This document shows positions 47,231-60,649 of a stretch of DNA of 64,000 bases, piece after piece (position 1 is the first letter of the stretch; every line of letters starts with the position of its first letter). Source of the DNA: Azadirachta indica (Eukaryota; Streptophyta; Magnoliopsida; Sapindales; Meliaceae); contig CM040448.1 in NCBI GenBank assembly GCA_022749755.1, positions 5,392,481-5,456,480 on the forward strand, in the 5' to 3' direction. The position numbers and the translations under genes were made by a program. Below the pieces are notes generated by a model. The model was given only the letters and a program-made list of their open reading frames with translations, was not told the DNA's origin and did not search any database.

Positions 47231-49996
47231 AATTTAATTATAAGATCATTAAAAGAACAAAATTGGCGCTAAAATCATAACATCAAATTATGAACATGTA
47301 AATCAGAAGTTGGGAACTATGTTTCTAAAATTCTTTTACTTTTTCTGTGGTCTCTTTAAATATGTTACAAATTATTCTCATCATTAATCTTTTTTGATAT
47401 ATATAATATCATCTATATGATTGCCAGTAGATGCATAGCATTTTATCTTTTTTATCTTTTTTATCATCTAATTTTATTATATATGAATTAGGATTTAAAA
47501 TTCAAGTCAATTTAAATCTTAGAAGTTAGCAATATTAGTTGACATCCAAGTCGCTCAATTAAATCTAAATTGACTAGTTCAACCAATATTTCAAATGTCA
47601 TCATTAGAATTGTAAAGTCAATATTTCAAGTTGAATAACACTAACAACTTCACGAAAATCAGAGGAAAAAAAAAACAAATTATGATGAATTAAACCAAAT
47701 CATCATTCATGAACATCAATCATCCTTTTTATCTAACTAACAAACCATCAAAGCATTGACATTTTCTATAAATTCTACACTAATAATATAATAATACAAC
47801 CAATTCTACATATAACGTAAGATTAAGAAAACCTTCACCATCTGACCATAAAAATTAAAAAAATCTAATTAAATTATACAAATAATAATTAACTAAGTTC
47901 TTGTCAAGATAAAGGATTAATTTTAAATAGAATAAATTAATTAGATAAAAGAGTAATAAAGACAAAATGCTCAACAAATGGAAGTGATGATAACAAGTTG
48001 GCAATTACAACATAGCAAGCTGATATGTAACTCAAGTCCCTTTTGCACATACTATCTAATTTGCATAACCCAAAAACCAAAATCAAGTAATTTTTTACGT
48101 AAATAAAATATGTGTCCCTAACATTAGCTAATTAATTAAACTTGATATTGTCTTATATATTTAAACATTTTAGTCCAGCTTATTAGAAACAGATATGCCA
48201 TATTTGAGAAATAATATCTCAAGTTATTTTTATATAAAAGGAAATGGATTATATTTTTTTTACCAAAAATCATATCAATTGCAACAATTTTTTTGTTGTA
48301 TTAATTGCTAATATTTATTATGGTCGTAAATAAAATACTATTTTACAATTGAATGTATGTAGATGTAAATAAGCCACCAATTATAATTTATATATAGCAA
48401 CTTACAAAACAACCGTAAAAAATTTACAATAAAAACCTATAATAAATTACTCTTTAAAAAAAAGATGATTTTTAAAATATCATTTTTGCATTTGTTCAAA
48501 AAACAACAAAATTTTACAAAATATTTTAATACAATACTTCCAGGAAATTCTTGTATAAAAATCTAGTTCATTGCATTTATTTTATTTTTCTTCGTTTTTA
48601 ACATCCAATAATTTTCAATACTACCTTGAAAAAAAAATTACAAACTTGAAAATATATATTGGACATCTTTTTTTCATTTCAATGAAAAAATTCAAAAATC
48701 TTAAAGTTCTTGGTAAGTATTAAAATCATGCCCAAGCTTAATTTGTAAAGATAATTATAATGACCATATTTATAACAATTGATTTTAAGAAAAATGACAA
48801 TTAACCCTATTAAGTTCAACCTTAATAGCTTTCCCCCTTTTGGATTCAAATAACTATTTTCTCTTAGGTTAATAGAAATTTAATTCCTTTACAGTGTTAA
48901 CTTTGAAGCACTAATGATAAGGCAAATAAGACACAAAATTCTTATTTAACAAATATATAGTATTACACAAAGAAACAAAAAAGGTGACATATTATTTATT
49001 AATACTTTGCATACAGTAAAGCCAAAAAAAAGTATTTTAAAGAAAAAATTCATACACAATTTAAAAAAGGGAGAATGTTCGATATTCTCTTATTATTTGG
49101 TTTAATATACCATTACCCCCTATTATTTAATAAATACCTCATTATCACCTTAAAGTTAGTTTTATTATTGCAAGTTATTATAATTTTAGGATAATTAAGT
49201 AATTTGATATAGTTAGCTTGTATTAGCGACAAATTATGACATGTACACAATGATATCTTACTATCATTAAATATGTGTCAGAGATATTTTTAAAATATAT
49301 CTAAGACACTTTTTTCTTAAATATGTTTTAATTAATAAATATTTTAAGAAAAATATATACTTAGATATATTTTACATAATATTTTAATAAAATAACTTAA
49401 ATTTTATAGTATATACATATACAATTTATAAATGTTTTAGATAATTTATTAAAAATTAAATCAATTGTTTGATTATGAAATCAATATCAAATTAGGTTGA
49501 ATTTAATGATTTGATTTGTATGATTATTAATTTGTATATAAAATTTGTTAGAATTAAAATATGAAACTCCATTTACTTTTGCGTAATTCGAAATTCTAAT
49601 TTGATTTTGAGAAATAAAAAGAAAAGTAAGAAATTTTTTATTTGGATTAAGTAATTATGTTATTAGCCTTTATTTAGTTAAGTTCAACAACATGAATTAA
49701 CATAATGAGGATATGTTGATGTTGGCAATAAAATATGGTTATATTTGAATTTATCAATAAACGTGGAGGCTAAAAATAACCCTGAAAAAGGAAAATGAAA
49801 GTAATATCTTTAGATGACAGTAATTTCTTGTTTGAAATTTAAAAACTCTGATATTATTTTGTAAAAGAATAATTTGAAAATTTTTTAATAAATTAACAAT
49901 TTTTAAAACAGAATCATAAAATTCAAAAACCTCAAGATTTCCTTAAAGAAATTTTATATTTTAAAAATAGGATTTATTTTACAGAATATATATATA

Positions 49997-50282
49997 AGGG
50001 TAGAATCAATGACCCCCCCTTTTTTTTATACAATCTTTTATATCAATTATAAACCATTAGATTTAAACACATTCAACGGTTTGATTGCATTTGACTATAT
50101 AATTAATGTAACATTTAACGGTTAAGATTATATCTGACTACGTAATTAATATATGATTAATACATTTATAATTAATGCATATTTCAGATACAATTTCAAC
50201 TGTTGGATGTGCTTAAATCCAATAGCCTCTAATTAATATAAAAAAAATGTGTTAAAAAAAAAGGACTATCAATCATGTACCA
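49997..50282. mobile_element. MITE with long inverted repeats, in copy A only
   Basis: About 285 bp. The left arm starts AGGGTAGAATCAATGACC and carries TTAGATTTAAACACATTCAA. The right arm, reverse complemented, starts GGTACATGATTGATAGTCC and carries TTGGATTTAAGCACATCCAA. The arms pair over roughly 90 bases with mismatches. The flanks are TATATA-type, compatible with a TA target. Copy B at about 60050 has the flanks joined without the element. Confidence 0.8.
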
Positions 50283-50299
50283 TATATATGTATATGTAT

Positions 50300-50300
50300 A

Positions 50301-50339
<39 letters not shown>
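50300..50339. repeat. (TG)n(TA)n microsatellite
   Basis: About ten TG units (50300-50320) followed by about nine TA units (50321-50339). Confidence 0.9.
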
Positions 50340-50981
50340 GTTTTTACATTTGCACACACTCTAATTCCTATTCGAGATCAAAACTAAAGAAATAATACCA
50401 CCAGCTATCTTCTAAAATTGGACTTTTTGTCCATGGTCAACCTTATTATAAATTTTAGATATGTAAAATTTAAAAGTAATAATAATGAATAAATTTTTAA
50501 ATGTCTGTAAAATAATTAAGTTTAACAAATAGGTCCTAACTTATAAGGATATCAAAAGTTAGTCCAAGAACTAATCGAGTTATATTTATCCCGTATATTG
50601 TTGTCAATCTTATGCGAATATTGAATATAAATGTTGAAAATATAATACAAAAATGTAAAGTATAATTAAAGAATATAGTTACAAAAACAAAAAGAGGAAT
50701 TATTGATTTATTAGTTTAATTTAATTCAAATCCAAATAAAATATGTAAGAATATACTTTAAATAAAAAGATATATAAAATATGTATTTATATAATATAAG
50801 AAAAATAAATATATTATTTATAAAATATATTTGCCCCATAAAGACCATTTTAACCTTACAGAGATTGAACTTTTAAACGATAGGGACAAATTTGTTAAAT
50901 CTACCAAACGTTATCCTAATTTGTTGTTTTGTTAAAGATTAGAGACAAAAATGTTATTATTTCTTATGGACAAAAGGTATG

Positions 50982-51350
50982 AAATCCTAAATATGAACTG
51001 TTAACTGAATTTGGTGAGTTTAGGAATTAAAACGCATGAGCTCACGAGCTCTGCTCTAGTCTTACAACTCAGCAACCATAGTGCCTTTCCTCCCACTATG
51101 TCGTCAAGGCCAATACTATTACCTCTCCTCCTACTGTGCCGTTGTTGTTATGCTCAAGTGCTACTTACATTAACATCTTCAAGTACTATATTTGCAGAAA
51201 ATTGATGATACAAATATTATTTTTTTTTATGTATTATTAGTTTCTATGTATCTTAATTTTTACATGCTAACAAAATAAAAGATAAAATTTTCAATTCAGT
51301 TCACGCCGCTATCTCCTGTTTGCTGGCAGGAACCAGTAAGGTGTGTTCAT
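50982..51350 (+). pseudogene. Copy of the EMG1 promoter/leader region
   Basis: Corresponds to 60650-60980 upstream of the intact gene. The telo-box AAACCCTAAA of the intact copy reads AAATCCTAAA here (50982-50991). The leader donor CAGCAAG|GTCTG reads CAGTAAG|GTGTG. The ORF at 51011-51205 is part of this leader copy and is not a protein gene. Confidence 0.6.
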
Positions 51351-51730
51351 GTCTTTTCGAATTAAGATTTCAATGTTCTAAAATCCAAGAGTTGGATTAG
51401 GCTTATGAACTATTTTAGTCCATTTTTTATTATTAGTTATATATGTAGTTGTATGGTATGTTTAATTTCAATTTTGTTCCTAATTTGTTGCATGTGTATT
51501 ATTTTGTTGCTAAAAGAAAAAAGTTTAGAAAAACAGAGCATATGGAAATAGAACTGGAACATCAATTTATGTGATTACAATTGAACAATATTTTTTAGGT
51601 TTGGAAAGAATTTGTACAAAGGTCAAATTATGTTCTTTGTTTATAAGTAATATTTGCTATGAAACTATTTTGTGCATACTTATGTATTCATTTATTTGTT
51701 CTTAAAGGTTTATTTCTTTTGCGTTAAAAG

Positions 51731-51886
51731 ATGGTAAGGCCTCATACAATAAAAGGGCACAAAAGGAAGAAGAATAGACAAGGAAAACATTGATAAAGAG
51801 GGAGAAGAAAAGGAACAAGCAGAAGAAGAACAATCAAATGAAGCTAGAAAGAGAGATAAGTTGGACAAAATTTCAGAAATTGATGA
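51731..51886 (+). pseudogene. Truncated EMG1 pseudogene (exon 1 only)
   Basis: ATG at 51731 followed by [20 protein letters not shown] and a stop. The intact gene starts [21 protein letters not shown] one-base insertion near 51785-51792 shifts the frame, after which the acidic GAA/GAG-rich segment and AGAGATAAGTTGGACAAAAT continue recognisably up to 51886. The remaining exons (methyltransferase domain) are absent, so it cannot produce an enzyme. Confidence 0.9.
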
Positions 51887-52680
51887 TAACTGAAATTAAA
51901 TTTTCAATGTTAAATTACAAAAAAAATACATTTAAAAGCATTTGAATAACTAAAATTAAATTATATTCAGACTTTTGACTAGAAAACAAATAAACACTAA
52001 GTTTTTCTTTTATTTTTTTCAGCAAGTGCACCTCATTTTTGGTGCTTGTACATTATCTATTTGTTATCGTGTTATTAAACTATTAAGTGAATTTTACTGG
52101 TGCTAGCTATGCATGTCATGTTCTTAAAATACTAACCTACTATCATGTGTTATGCATAACACTACACACTTTCAATACATGCTCGTGAGTTTGAAATACA
52201 CAACATTAGCCTTGCCTTCATGTTCCTTCTCAATCCCTTAACTTGGTGTAGAGCATCGATATAACTCTTTGCATGCTTCAAAATTTTAAAGATCTAACAT
52301 TAGGTTACAGACCATTAGTATTTATAATAAAATTTATCATTTTTTCCATCAAAAAAATGAGAAATAAATTTACAATCAACGTATGTTATGCTAGAAATTT
52401 ATTAAGAATATAAAGTCTTGATCGAAACTAGTCTGACACCACCCATGGAAGTTTACACCCAACCTGAGTAAATTTTACTCTCATTCAAAAGAAATCTTTC
52501 CCAAAACTAATATGAAAAATCAAATGTCTTTCCCTCTTAGGAAGAAAGATAAACATTTGTCACTAGACTACTAGTGAAAAGATTAATTATCACATCATTT
52601 GGAACAGCAAAAAATTGATATATCTCTTAAATTTTAGATTTACTTCATATTTTATAAGATAAATGTGAGTTAACTTGGAT

Positions 52681-52702
52681 AAATAAATAAATAAATAAAT
52701 AA
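52681..52702. repeat. (AAAT)n microsatellite
   Basis: Five AAAT units. Confidence 0.8.
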
Positions 52703-53667
52703 GACTAAAATAAATTTAGAATTCAAATTCACTCACACATATTGGATTTTGAAAATATGGTAGGACTACCTAAAAAGACACCACTTTTCTCTAAAATTTT
52801 CTTTGGTCTCTATCCTCTGATTATCTGCCAACCTTTCTCTTGTTCCCCTCACTGAAGATAGAGATATACTCCATCTCTAGTGGGATTCCTTTTTTTTTTT
52901 GTTTTTTGTTGTTTTTTTTATAAATAAAGGCATATTTCCACCTAAATTTAGATATATAGTAGTGTATTTCTATCTAGTAAATTATATGTACTTAATATAG
53001 GTTATATCCACCCAAATCTATATTTGTGGTAGTTTTTTGAATTTTTATTTGTTTATCATGTTGTAATAGTTTTCTCTTTTATATCTGCAAGTTTTAAGAG
53101 CTATATAAACAAATTTTATGAGATTATATTCCAAATCTGGGAGTTTCTCTACTACAACTAATATATTGCAAAAGATTTATTACAACATCAATAAGAAATC
53201 TACTACAAAATAAGAGAGTAAAAGAAATGAGCTATATAGAATTTCTCAAGAAAGCTCCAACTTAAAGTTTTTTGTGTGATTTAAAGTTTATTATCTTGTT
53301 AAAATCATCAAAAAAACACCAAATATTGTAAAGGTGTTATTTTACTTTTCCTTATTCTTTAGAAGATCTAAAAATTATCTGATTGTTTATTGCAATTAAT
53401 CTTTGAAGCATGTTTGCTGATATAGGTGTAAATCTCTTATTGTAAATTTTCCTTTTATGGAATGAAGTTTATGTGGCTATGTGTGTGTACATTGCAGGAC
53501 TACAACTCGGTAGTTTTATAATATAATAGTTGTGTTGGATCGTTAGATTATTCAAAATAAAATTCAATGGTCTACTTGTAGTAGGTATAATGCATGAATT
53601 ATATCGAAGAGTTGACACTTTTTGTAAATATACTATACAATAATTGTATAGTAGCATAAATCTTAAA

Positions 53668-54078
53668 TAAGGTGAGTAAAAAAGCTTAGGCCCAGCCCAG
53701 TTGAGATAAATCTCTTATTATAAAGGTAAGTTTAAATATATTTTAGGTCGAGTTCAAGTAAAGTCTAGATAGTCGAATAATAAATTTAAGAACTCGAGAT
53801 TAGGCCGTACTCGCCTAAAAAATGAAATTTGGCCTAAATGTTTAATAAATTTAGGTAGATCCGAACCATGTTTCTAAAACTCGACTTATACTTCAAATTT
53901 TTTAACCCTTAAATTTGGGCTTTAAAGTCCTAATTTAAAACTCAGTCCGGACCATGCTAAGCCTTGACAAATATAATTTAAGCTCAAACCCAAACTGAAT
54001 TTAAATTAATTTATTTGAGTCTGAGTCAGACTCTTTTAAACCCAACCCAAATTAGGAAAATTTCGTACCCTACTCTTA
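53668..54078. mobile_element. Possible short hAT-like element
   Basis: The left end TAAGGTGAGTAAAAAAGC is followed by GGCCCAGCCC. The right end, reverse complemented, reads TAAGAGTAGGGTACGAAATT and is followed by GGGTTGGGTTT. Subterminal GGGCC/CCCAACCC motifs are hAT-like. The terminal match is weak and no target duplication was found. Confidence 0.3.
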
Positions 54079-55376
54079 AAAGAATATATAGGCAAAATAT
54101 TTGACTTATTAATTTTAATAGTTTCAGAAATACTCACACAAGTTCTAATTTATTTTAAAATAACGATTATACCCCTGTTAGTAATAATTATTCAACAAAA
54201 ATTATTATTAAATCTTTAAATTTTGACAAAATAAATATATTTATAAAAAAATACATTAATAAATTTTACATTAATCATATAATATTTAAATATATTATAA
54301 AATTACACATTTTATAAATAATATTTTTTTTATTATGTTATATATATAATATATTTTAGCTACACAATATAAATTGTAATATACTCATAAGTATTGTACT
54401 ATGGCATATTTTTTTATTTATATATTAATATTTATTTATGATTTATTTTATTTATTTTTTCTAAAACTTAATTCATATCAAATTGTTAACATATTATAAA
54501 ATAAATAAATAAATTTATATTTTACGTATAATATATTAACAAGTATATTTATATTATTTATAGAAAAATAATTTTATGATATGTTCGTAAATATTGTATT
54601 ATTAATTAACTATAAAATAATATTATATTTATTTTATTAATGTATTTTTGATAAATATATTCTATTTTATTAAATTTTAAAGATTTAATAATAATTTTTC
54701 TTAAACAACTATTACTAATAAGGGTATAATTATTATTTTAAAATAAATTAGAAAGTATTTTTGAAATTATTAAAACTAATTAATGTATTAAATCAAACCT
54801 TAAAAATCTGTCCTTTTCTCGAATATATATATATCTTTTGATAAATTGATAATAATAAGTTGTTTAAAAGGCAAATTAAAATTAATCATTATTTGTGCTT
54901 GCTTTTAATTCATTTATCCAATATAATATCCTTTTCTTGACCTAAACGCATAGAATAATATATCATTTTCACTCCATTGTCCTTGTTATCATTTACTTTT
55001 CATTTAAGTTTGTTATTATTGTTTCTCTTTTTTCGACAATTTGATTTTGGCCTTAATCCTGGGGGACAATACCCACTTTATAATTTAGAATTTTTCTTTG
55101 CTTATCTATTTTATCAAAACTTATTTCATATATTTTATATGTTTTTATTAAATAGTTGTTTATTTCAATCTTTAAAATAATACTCAAAATTTAGTAATTA
55201 AATATATAAAATAATTAAATTAAAAATTCAAAGTAGTGCTTAATATATATAATTAAATTTATTGAATTGTAATTTGAAAAAAAAAAAAGCAGAATATGTC
55301 AAATTATAAATTTCTAAAAATTTTATATTAGCTTTTTTAATAAAAATATTGTTTAGATTGTATTATAAATGTGTTT

Positions 55377-55400
55377 ATATATATATATATATATATATAT
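55377..55400. repeat. (AT)n microsatellite
   Basis: About twelve AT units. Confidence 0.9.
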
Positions 55401-56140
55401 GCATGTGTGTGTATGATCAATTCAAACTTTTAATTTTTTTTAAAAAGTTAGATTAAAAAAAATAAAAACAAACACTTAAAATGACTCCATCTAAACAAAA
55501 CAAGCCCTATGTTTTTCCTTAACTTATATTTGCTTCCTTATAATAGCAATATTTATAGATGAGCTAACTAAAGGAAAAGGGTCAATATAGAAACTAGGGC
55601 GCGATAGAATAGTGTCACTAAAACCAAATATTAAATGTACTAATAAATTTTAGGATATGGACTGGTCATCTTAGTCCCTTATTATTATAAATTTATACTA
55701 TATTTTGTTAATAAAAAGAATTTCTTTTGATGTATATGAATCATTATCATAGTAATTTTTCTTTCTAGAAAAATGAAATAAATATAAGAGTATACTTATA
55801 ACTATTGTATTTTTATTAAAATTCAAAAACTATATAACTAATAAAATATATAGTAAAAATGCGATCGTTACTACACACTTGGCAATATTAATTAACACTA
55901 CATACATATTAAATTGTTAATATGTTGGATTATTTGTTTTGAAAGATAAATAATACTTGAAATGCTTCGTGAATAATACTAGATATTTCAATAAATATTT
56001 TTAAAATATGATAGAGGAAAAAAAGTTTATTTTTTAACGCTCTCAAATAGATCCTTAATCTTTTACTATTCATTTTTTATTTATACTCAACATCAATTAC
56101 TTTTTGAATTATTTTAATTTCAAACATATAAGTATATATA

Positions 56141-56357
56141 AGGGGAGGTTTAGTAACACATTTTTATACATATATTTATATTCATTTATAAATCGTTGAA
56201 TATACACACTTTTAACGATTAAAATTAAATTTAACACATATAATTAATACATAATTAATACATATGTTATATTCAATCTTAACCGTTAGAGTATATAAAT
56301 CTAACGATTTACAAATTATATGAATATGTGTGTAAAATATAATGCTACTGATCTTTC
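56141..56357. mobile_element. MITE related to the one in copy A
   Basis: About 217 bp. The left arm is AGGGGAGGTTTAGTAACACA...TAAATCGTTGAAT. The right arm, reverse complemented, is GAAAGATCAGTAGCATTATA...TAAATCGTTAGAT. The interior, with ACGGTTAAGATT and TAATTAATACATAATTAATA motifs, matches the MITE at 49997-50282. TATATA flanks both ends. Confidence 0.65.
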
Positions 56358-59249
56358 TATATATAAATAAATGCTAATTTGAAAAAGCAAAACAATATAA
56401 TTAAAATTCATTTGACCAAAATTGGTTGTGATATAGAAACAAAGGCAAGGTCTATGGTATGAAATGCATTAATCGATTGTATAGCAACATCTAGGAAGGT
56501 GACAACACAAACAAAAGCAATCAATTCAATCCGATAAGGATATTTGTACTAAAGAGAAATACAATTGTGTGGCCAAAAGTGCTTCCCAAACAACACGAAA
56601 AACATGTAGAGAAGAGCCCCACAAGTTTTTCTATAACGAAATAGTCAATAAAAAAATGAAGCTAGAAAAAGATGTTTTATGGATGCCTCTTTTATTCAAT
56701 GAGTTGCTATCCATCACCAATTCCATTATATCTTCTATGTATACTTGATGTTTACAAATCATCTTGAAATCAAGTTACAATAAAAAATAAAAATTTGATA
56801 TTTCACAATGGCTTACTAGATAATATAATTACAATAAACGCGAAGAGCAAGAATGAATTTTATTACATTAACATTAAAAGAAAAAAATTAGCTCAAAAAT
56901 CATAAAATCAAATTATGAACATGTAAATCACAAGTTGGGAATTATGTGTCTAAAGTTCTTTTACTCTTTCTATAGTCTCTTTAAATATTTTACAAATTAT
57001 TCTCATTATTACTCTTTTTTGTTAGTATATATAATATCATATATATGGTTGTTAGTAGATGCATAATATTTTGTCTTTTTTACCATTTGATTTTATTATA
57101 TACGAACAAGGATTCAAAATTCAAGTCAATTTAATAGCTCAAAAATTAGCAATATTAATTGATTTCAAGTCACTCAACTAAACCTAAATCGACTAGTAAT
57201 TTCAACCAATAGTTCAAATGTCATCATTAGCATTATAAAGTCAATATTTCAAGTTAAATAACACTAATAACTTCATGAAAATCACAAGAAAAAAATGAAC
57301 TACAATGAATTAAACCAAATCATCATTCAATAAAATCAATCATCCCCTGTATTTAACTAACAAACCATCAAGGCATTAACATCAACCATAAATTCTACAC
57401 TGCACTTATAACATGATAATACAACCAATTCTACAAGCATATAACGTAAGAGTGAGAAATCTTCACCACCTGACCACTAAAATGAAAAAAACTAATTAAA
57501 TTATACTTAAAAATCATAATTGACTAATTTCTTATGAAGATAAAAGATTAATTTCATATAGAATAAATTAATTAGATAAAAGAGTAATAAAAGCATAGAA
57601 TATTTTATCCCCTTTCAAAATGCAACGAATGGAAGTGATGACAGCAAGTTGGCAATGACAACCTAGCAACAAAAAGCAAGGGAGTGATTACAAGCTGATA
57701 TGTAACTCAAGTTCCTTTTGCGCATACTATCTAATTGCAACACCCTAAAACCAAAATTAGATAATTTTTTGTGTAAATAGAATTTGTATCCCTAATATTA
57801 GCTAATTAATGAAACTTGATATTGTCTTATATATTTAAATATTTTATCCAACTTATTAGGGACTAATATGTCATATTTGGGAAAATAATATCTTAAGTTA
57901 TTATAATATAAAAGTAAATTGACTATATTTTTTACCAAAAAGACATCGTTTTGTAAAATCGATCACCACAATATTTTTCGTTGTATTATTACTAATATTT
58001 ATTATAGTTGTAAATAAAATACCTTTTTAAGTCACTAATGGTATAGCAACTTAAAAAACAACTGCAAAAAATCAACAGTAAAAACGTATAACTTTTTAGG
58101 TGATTGTTAACCTAGTTTTGAAGATAATTTTAAAATTTTACTTCTTTATTGTTTCACTCTCTTGATCTAAGTACATTGATGTGAAATATATATCGAGTAC
58201 TTTTCTAAGATTATTGATAGTTACTCCTTAAAAAAGGGACGATTTTTAAAATGTCATTTTTGTATTTGTTGAAAAAACAACAAAATGTTATAAAATAGTG
58301 CAATACTTCATCAAAGTTCTTATATAAAAGTCTAGTTCATTGCACTTATTTTATTTTATTTCATTTTTAACATCTAATCATTTTTTAACACTACCTTGAA
58401 CAAACATCACATACTTGAAAAAATATATTGGACTTCTTTTTCCATTTTATTGAAGAAATTTAAAAAGTTTTAAAGCTCTTGATAAGTATAAAAATTATGT
58501 AAATAACTAATTTATAAACAAAACTACAATGACCATAACTATAACAATTGATTTTAGGAAAAATGACAATTACCCTTATTAAGTTAACCTTAACAGATTT
58601 CTCTCTTTTGGATTCAAATGATTATTTTCTCTCAAGTTAATAGAAATAAAGAGCTATAAAGATGTGACAAATAAGACAAAAAATTCTCATTTAAAAGTTA
58701 TATATTATTACGAAAAGAAACAAAAATGTGATATATTATTTATTAGTACTCCATACATGACAAAGCAAATACGTGTTTTAACGAAAAAAAAATTTCATGC
58801 ATAAAAAAAAGGAGAAAATGACCGATATTATTCTATTGTTTGAGCTAATATACCATTATTCCTCATTATTCGACAAATATTTCATCACCACCCTAAAGTT
58901 AGTTTCATTCTCAAAGATTATTAAATTTGTAGGATAATTAAGTAATCTGACATAATTAGCTTATACAGTGTACAAATTCTAACATTCGCAAAACAATGGC
59001 ATGCTTCTATCATTAAAGGTGTATGAGAGATATTTTTAAAATATATCTAGCATACTTTTTTTTTTTAATAATTTATCCTCAAAAAGTAAAAACAAAATTG
59101 TCAAAATGAAAAGAACACTTTAAGTACATTTTAATTAATAAATAATTTAAGAAAAATATATACTTAGATTTGTTTTACATAATATATTAATAAAATAGTT
59201 TAAAGTTTATACTAAATAAATGTACAAATTTATAAATGTTTTAGATAAT

Positions 59250-59570
59250 TTATTAATAAATTAATTTAAATTTTACACTATTTATATTTTTTTATAAATG
59301 TGTTAGTTAATTTTTATAAAATATTTATATACTAAATTAATTTATAAAAATTTTACCAACAACACTCGGGAACTACCACTTCTTATTTCTCACTGATTTT
59401 AGTGGTTGCTAACTTAAAAATAGCTAAATTTTATGGCCGCCAACCGTTGGAGCCATTGCATCAGCTATTGCTGTATCACCATGCGGCTTGCGCGAAGCCT
59501 TCGCTCCCCTATTGCAAGACTTGTGCCATGGTTCTAGTGAAAACGATTTTTTTTCCCTTTTTTTCTTCAA
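59250..59570. other. Insert found only in duplicated copy B
   Basis: Around 320 bp without a counterpart in copy A (which would lie near 49455). Its right part (59430-59535) is unusually GC-rich for this neighbourhood, with GGCCGCCAACCGTTGGAGCC and CATGCGGCTTGCGCGAAGCC. The 60-codon frame at 59402-59584 starts at GTG and I do not recognise it. It could be a captured gene fragment or a small insertion. Confidence 0.45.
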
Positions 59571-60649
59571 AATTAATTTTTTGATTATGAAATAAATATC
59601 AAATTACGTTGAATTTAATGATTTGATTTGTATGATTATGGATTTATATATATAATTTGTTAGAATTAAAATATGAAACCCCATTTACTTTTGCGTAATT
59701 AAAAATTATAATTTGATTTTAAGAAACAAAAAGAAAAGTAAAGTAAGAATTTTTTATTTGAAATATGTAATTATGTTATTATCCTTTATTTAGTTGAGTT
59801 TAACAACATGAATTAACATAACGAGATTGTGTTGATGTTGGCAATAAAATATGGTTATATTTGGAATCTATCAATAAATGTGGAGACTAAAAATAACCTT
59901 GAAAAAGGAAAATAAAAGTAATATTTTTAAGTGAACAATTTGAAAATTTTTTAATAAATTTAAAATTTTAAAAATACTTTTGATAAAATTCAAAACATCA
60001 AGATTTTCTTAAAGAAATTTTAGATTTAAAAAATAGGATTTTTTTTACACTATATATATATATTTTTCACATTTTCACACACCGTAAACCCCATTCAAAA
60101 TCAAAACTAAATGAATAATAATACTAGTTATCTTATAAAATTGGTCAACCTTTATTATAAATGTTAGATCTTCAAAATTTACAAATGAATAATAATGAAT
60201 GAATTTTTAAATGTCTATAAAATATTAATTTTAACAAATAGTCGCTAACTTACAAGAATACTAAAAATTCGTCTAAAAACTAATCAAATTATTTATTTCA
60301 TACATTGTTGTCAATCTTATGGTTAATATTGAATATAAAGGTTGAAAATATAATACAAAAGTATAGTAGCAAAAGCAAAAAGATAAATTATTAATTTTTT
60401 AGTTTAATTTAACTCAAATCCAAATAAAATATGTAAGAATATGATTTAAATAAAGATATAAATATATATAATATAAGAGAAGTAAAATATTATTTACAAA
60501 ATATATTTATTCCAGAAAGACCACATTGAGTCTAATAAATCTAACGGGTAGGGACGGCTTGGTTAAATCCACCAAATGTTTTCCTAATTTGTTGTTTCGT
60601 CAAAGCTTAGGGACAAACATGTTATTGTCCCTTAAGGACAAATAATACG

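Larger units (their letters stand above)
47230..51886 (+). repeat. Segmental duplication, left copy (A)
   Basis: This segment aligns in direct orientation with 56855-61525. The coordinate offset is 9625 bp near the left end (47271 to 56896) and 9643 bp at the EMG1 ATG (51731 to 61374). In a 100-base stretch compared by eye (about 47285-47385) I count roughly nine differences. The right end is sharp: similarity stops within EMG1 exon 1 at 51886/61525. The left limit is less certain (47.15-47.25 kb). Copy A uniquely holds the MITE at 49997-50282 and a longer TG/TA microsatellite. Confidence 0.88.
51887..56854. other. Spacer between the two duplicated segments
   Basis: About 5 kb, AT-rich, no gene recognised. 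It holds a possible short hAT-like element (53668-54078), an (AAAT)n run (52681-52702), an (AT)n run (55377-55400) and a MITE (56141-56357). The ORF 54977-55180 is a low-complexity F/L-rich chance frame. Confidence 0.5.

Noticed and set aside
48240..48440. Right terminus of the CACTA element
   Set aside because: TTTTTGTTGTATTAATTGC and repeated CAAC/GTTG motifs look subterminal, but no TTCTTGTAGTG end is present, so I did not assign it.
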